Shown: positions 61,221-64,000 of the stretch, in pieces | Layout: each line of letters begins with the position of its first letter | How positions within the stretch are numbered: position 1 is the first letter of the stretch | Assembly: GCA_964456985.1 (NCBI GenBank) | Contig: CAYWDH010000012.1 | Location: forward strand, 3,042-67,041 | Origin: WJMT01 sp964456985 | Lineage (GTDB): Bacteria > Acidobacteriota > Aminicenantia > Aminicenantales > Aminicenantaceae | Length of the DNA: 64,000 nt | Direction of reading: 5' to 3' | Translations under genes and position numbers: made by a program | Notes under the pieces: generated by a model | What the model saw: the letters and a program-made list of their open reading frames with translations, nothing else | Databases searched by the model: none | Told to the model about the DNA's origin: nothing

Positions 61221-63836
61221 ATGTTCGAACTGGAAAAAGCCATTCGTGATTGGAAAAAATCTCTTTTCAGAAGCCAGAATATGGAGGAGCCCGATATAGC
61301 AGAGCTTGAGTCTCATATCAGAGATGAAATAGACAATCTTATGAATGAGGGCCTTGATGAAGCCACTGCTTTCCGAAAAGCCATTGAGGATGCGGATTCA
61401 GCCGAAGCTCTCGAAGGCGAGTATGCAAAAGTGCGGCGCTTGAGAATCTATCGGTCTGCCTGGAATCCTGCCCGGCTTTTGCCTGCTTTTGCCTTGAGTC
61501 ACCTAAAGATCGCTTTCCGCAAGATGAAAAAGCAGAAGGCTTATTCCCTCATCAATACCATCGGCCTTGCGCTCGGAATGACTCTCTCGTTTCTGATTTT
61601 TTTCTGGGTGCAGGATGAACTGGGCACCAACCGCTTTCATGAAAACGCAGATCATCTGTTCAGGATCAACAAAAAATATCATATAGGCAGCGAAACGGAA
61701 TATAATCCGTCAACTCCATTTCCCTTAGCCTATGCGGCCCGGGAAAATTGTGCCGAGGTTATTGATGCAACCCGTTTCCAAAGGATCAGTGCTCTTATCA
61801 GTTTCTCGGACTACGAGGACCGTGTTTTTTATGAAAACCGTATTTGTCTGGCGGATCCATCTTTTTTTAAGGTTTTCACCTTTCCTTCAATCAAGGGAGA
61901 TCCGAGTAAAGCAATGGCAGAACCGGATGCAATTGTCCTGACTGAAAGTACAGCTCATAAATATTTTGGTACGAAAGATCCTTTAGGAAAAATTCTGACT
62001 CTTGACCATGAAAAGGATTTTGTGGTTAAGAGTGTGATAGAGGATATCCCGCAGGACTCAGACCTCCGCTTCGATCTATTCGTTCCGATCTCCAGAATGG
62101 TTGATCCGAAATCACTATTGTCCTGGGAAAACCATTATGCCTTGACGTTTGTTCTTCTCCAGGACGGTTCTTTCCTTACCGATGTGGAAAAAAAACTATC
62201 CAAACTTATACAGGAGCAGCTGCCCAACGAACAAATTTCGCTAACCCTTCAGCCTATTGGTGATATCCATTTATATTCCGCAGACGGGAGTGAAGAGGGT
62301 ATGAAATTTGTCCGCATCTTTTCTATAGTCGCCATCTTCATTCTGGTCATCGCCTGTATAAATTATATTAACCTCTCCACAGCCCGCTCAGAGCGGCGGG
62401 CTAAAGAGGTCGGCTTGAGAAAAGCGGTGGGCGCCCGAAGAATGCAGATCGCCTGGCAGTTCTTTTTAGAATCAGTGCTTTTTACCTTGATAGCGCTCGG
62501 CATATCTCTCCTGCTCATCCAAATACTGGAAGGAGTTTTCCATGACCTCACGGGTAAAACACTTGCCTTTTCTGACATAAGGCCGGGCTTCATACTGGGA
62601 ATTTTCCTTATAACCGTATTTGCGGGTTTAGCTTCAGGTGTTTATCCGGCGCTTGTGATGTCTTCTTTCAAACCGGTTCAGGCCCTGCGAAACCACTTTG
62701 GCCGAACCGGTAAGAAAGCGTCCTTCCGGAAAACCCTGGTGGTCATCCAAGTCTCCCTTTCAATCATTCTGCTTATCGGCATGGGCGGCATTGAGAAACA
62801 GCTCCGCTATATCCGGACGAGAAACCTTGGTTTTGATAAACAGGGTGTTCTTTATATGAGGATGAACGGAGAACTCCAGAAAAATTATGAAGCCTTCAGA
62901 AACGAACTTCTCCAGAATCCCAGTGTATCTGCGGTAGCCAGGACCTTTCAGTCTCCTGGAGAGATGACTGCCATATTCAGGGGAATTCGATGGGAAGGGA
63001 TGGAGGCCGGCGATAGTGTCGCCTTTGGCTTTATTCCTGTTGATTATGACACCCTGGATCTTCTGGACATGAAAATCGTTCAAGGACGAAATTTTTCCAG
63101 AGAATTCCCTGCGGATGGTTCCAATTACATCCTTAATGAAAAAGCTGTCAAGGCAATGGGGCTGGAAGATCCGATCGGGAAACCTTTCTCTCTCGGAGAA
63201 GATTCAACAGGCACGATCGTCGGAGTGGTTAAAGACTTCCATTCCATGCCCCTGAACTATAGCATAGAACCGGTAGTGATCCTGATCAACCCTAAATATT
63301 TTCGCCTTGTTCTGGTCAAGGTCAGATCAGATGATCGCAGGAAAGCCATAAACAGCATCAAAGAGGCCTGGAAGAAGTTCTCAATAGGATTTCCTTTTGA
63401 ATACCATTTTCTCGACGAACTCTTCGAGCTTGATTACGGCCCGGAGATCCTGGCCGGAAAGTTGTTCCGTTATTTGGCCCTGATCGCCATCTTTATCTCC
63501 TGTCTTGGCCTATTGGGACTTTCTGCGTTTGTGGCTGAACAGAAAACCAAAGAAATAGGAATCCGCAAGACCCTTGGAGCCTCTATTTCGGGGGTCGTCC
63601 TGCTTTTAACAAAGCAGTTCTTTTTATGGATCCTTTTAGCCAATATTATCGCCTGGCCTGTTGCCTATGTTGCGATGCGGAATTGGCTCAACAACTACTC
63701 TTTCCGGACAAACCTCGGGATTTCTCTCTTTCTGTTGGCTGCGGCGGCAACGCTTGTGATCACTATGTTAACGGTAAGCTTTCAAGCAGTAAAAGCAGCC
63801 CTGGCCAATCCGGCTAAAAGCCTGAGATATGAATAA
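61221..63836 (+). CDS. ABC transporter permease with N-terminal prefix domain, PadR-linked
   Basis: An 871-residue orphan FtsX/MacB-type permease. ATG 61221 is chosen for its AGGAG ribosome site; an upstream in-frame start overlaps the PadR gene. The first 80 residues are an acidic helical prefix domain (EKAIRDWKKSLFRSQNMEEP, IAELESHIRDEIDNLMNEG). This is followed by LINTIGLALGMTLSFLIFF and VQDELGTNRFHENADHLFR, coupling motifs EVGLRKAVGARRMQI and EIGIRKTLGASISGV, and the end ALANPAKSLRYE. No ATPase gene is nearby. Substrate unknown. Confidence 0.92.
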   Translation: MFELEKAIRDWKKSLFRSQNMEEPDIAELESHIRDEIDNLMNEGLDEATAFRKAIEDADSAEALEGEYAKVRRLRIYRSAWNPARLLPAFALSHLKIAFRKMKKQKAYSLINTIGLALGMTLSFLIFFWVQDELGTNRFHENADHLFRINKKYHIGSETEYNPSTPFPLAYAARENCAEVIDATRFQRISALISFSDYEDRVFYENRICLADPSFFKVFTFPSIKGDPSKAMAEPDAIVLTESTAHKYFGTKDPLGKILTLDHEKDFVVKSVIEDIPQDSDLRFDLFVPISRMVDPKSLLSWENHYALTFVLLQDGSFLTDVEKKLSKLIQEQLPNEQISLTLQPIGDIHLYSADGSEEGMKFVRIFSIVAIFILVIACINYINLSTARSERRAKEVGLRKAVGARRMQIAWQFFLESVLFTLIALGISLLLIQILEGVFHDLTGKTLAFSDIRPGFILGIFLITVFAGLASGVYPALVMSSFKPVQALRNHFGRTGKKASFRKTLVVIQVSLSIILLIGMGGIEKQLRYIRTRNLGFDKQGVLYMRMNGELQKNYEAFRNELLQNPSVSAVARTFQSPGEMTAIFRGIRWEGMEAGDSVAFGFIPVDYDTLDLLDMKIVQGRNFSREFPADGSNYILNEKAVKAMGLEDPIGKPFSLGEDSTGTIVGVVKDFHSMPLNYSIEPVVILINPKYFRLVLVKVRSDDRRKAINSIKEAWKKFSIGFPFEYHFLDELFELDYGPEILAGKLFRYLALIAIFISCLGLLGLSAFVAEQKTKEIGIRKTLGASISGVVLLLTKQFFLWILLANIIAWPVAYVAMRNWLNNYSFRTNLGISLFLLAAAATLVITMLTVSFQAVKAALANPAKSLRYE

Positions 63837-63844
63837 TCCTGGTC

Positions 63845-64000
63845 ATTCATAAAATATGGTTGCGTTTCCATCCACCTCTACCATGATCGATTCTTTTATC
63901 ATTCTTACTTCATTAAAAACATGATCATTCCGTTAGTTCAAGTAGTGATTCTCATTTTATGCAACCATATTTTACCTTTTAGGCGAGCCGATCTCACAGC
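63845..64000. repeat. Second copy of the dispersed repeat, cut by the window edge
   Basis: AAAATATGGTTGC (63851-63863) is matched by its exact reverse complement at 63961-63973. The last 40 bases are 35/40 identical to the reverse complement of 250-289. Relative to the copy at 154-417 it is inverted, and its outer part lies beyond the window. The 164 bases after the permease gene hold no other feature. Confidence 0.6.

Noticed and set aside
1..64000. tRNA, rRNA, riboswitch and CRISPR features.
   Set aside because: No cloverleaf, rRNA block, cobalamin-type leader before the B12 operon (its leader is only a few bases) or regularly spaced direct repeats were seen.

Overview
This window looks like the chromosome of an anaerobic or facultative bacterium of the Acidobacteriota / Candidatus Aminicenantes type. 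The assignment is an inference from gene content: three large orphan ABC permeases of the acidobacterial duplicated type, two of them paired with PadR regulators, a VPS10-type beta-propeller protein, many secreted lipoprotein enzymes, bactofilin and CstA, at moderate GC. No rRNA, tRNA or CRISPR array was seen. Gene density is high and most genes lie in short operons.

Left part (1-20.8 kb): a truncated QueH-like gene at the edge, a dispersed repeat, a homocysteine methyltransferase, an M16 lipoprotein protease, and a two-gene operon pairing a 3-beta-HSD-like SDR with a protein resembling animal steroid 5-alpha-reductase. Then come a GH127 arabinofuranosidase-type enzyme, a NYN/LOTUS protein, an orphan permease and a secreted subtilase with a second, degenerate subtilase half. 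From 13.3 kb a strong sigma70-type promoter drives a five-gene operon: SatD-like protein, galactokinase, corrinoid protein, non-pyrrolysine MttB-type methyltransferase and a stand-alone MetH-type reactivation domain. A hairpin repeat, a cupin, an unknown membrane protein and a sulfatase follow.

Central part (20.8-39.3 kb), the most interesting region: an electron-transfer island with 50 CXXCH motifs plus one CXXXCH in six cytochromes. A plus-strand arm encodes an 11-heme c/b membrane cytochrome and a tetraheme c554-like protein. A minus-strand arm encodes a receiver protein, an MtrA-like decaheme protein, an MtrB-like outer-membrane barrel, a duplicated decaheme cytochrome, ResB and CcsA for heme attachment, a NapC-like cytochrome, a Rieske protein, cytochrome b and a 9-heme membrane-anchored cytochrome. 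The likely path is from quinol through Rieske/cytochrome b and periplasmic multihemes to an outer-membrane conduit, which suggests extracellular electron transfer. Both arms start with a sigma54 promoter (exact GG-N10-GC) preceded at almost the same distance by the same palindrome, TGGGTGATATMACCCA. An NtrC-type activator and a histidine kinase with a periplasmic CXXCH motif lie beside them, so I infer a heme- or redox-sensing sigma54 regulon.

Right part (39.3-64 kb): an FAD oxidoreductase, a PadR/permease pair, a PAS-PAS-GAF-GGDEF cyclase, an 18-codon permease relic, a VPS10-type protein, bactofilin, CstA, a 1944-residue DUF5107/TPR/glycosidase-like fusion, a palindromic MITE-like element, TldE and a signal-bearing TldD, and a second PadR/permease pair behind another sigma54 promoter. 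The window ends in a second copy of the repeat seen at its left edge, in opposite orientation.
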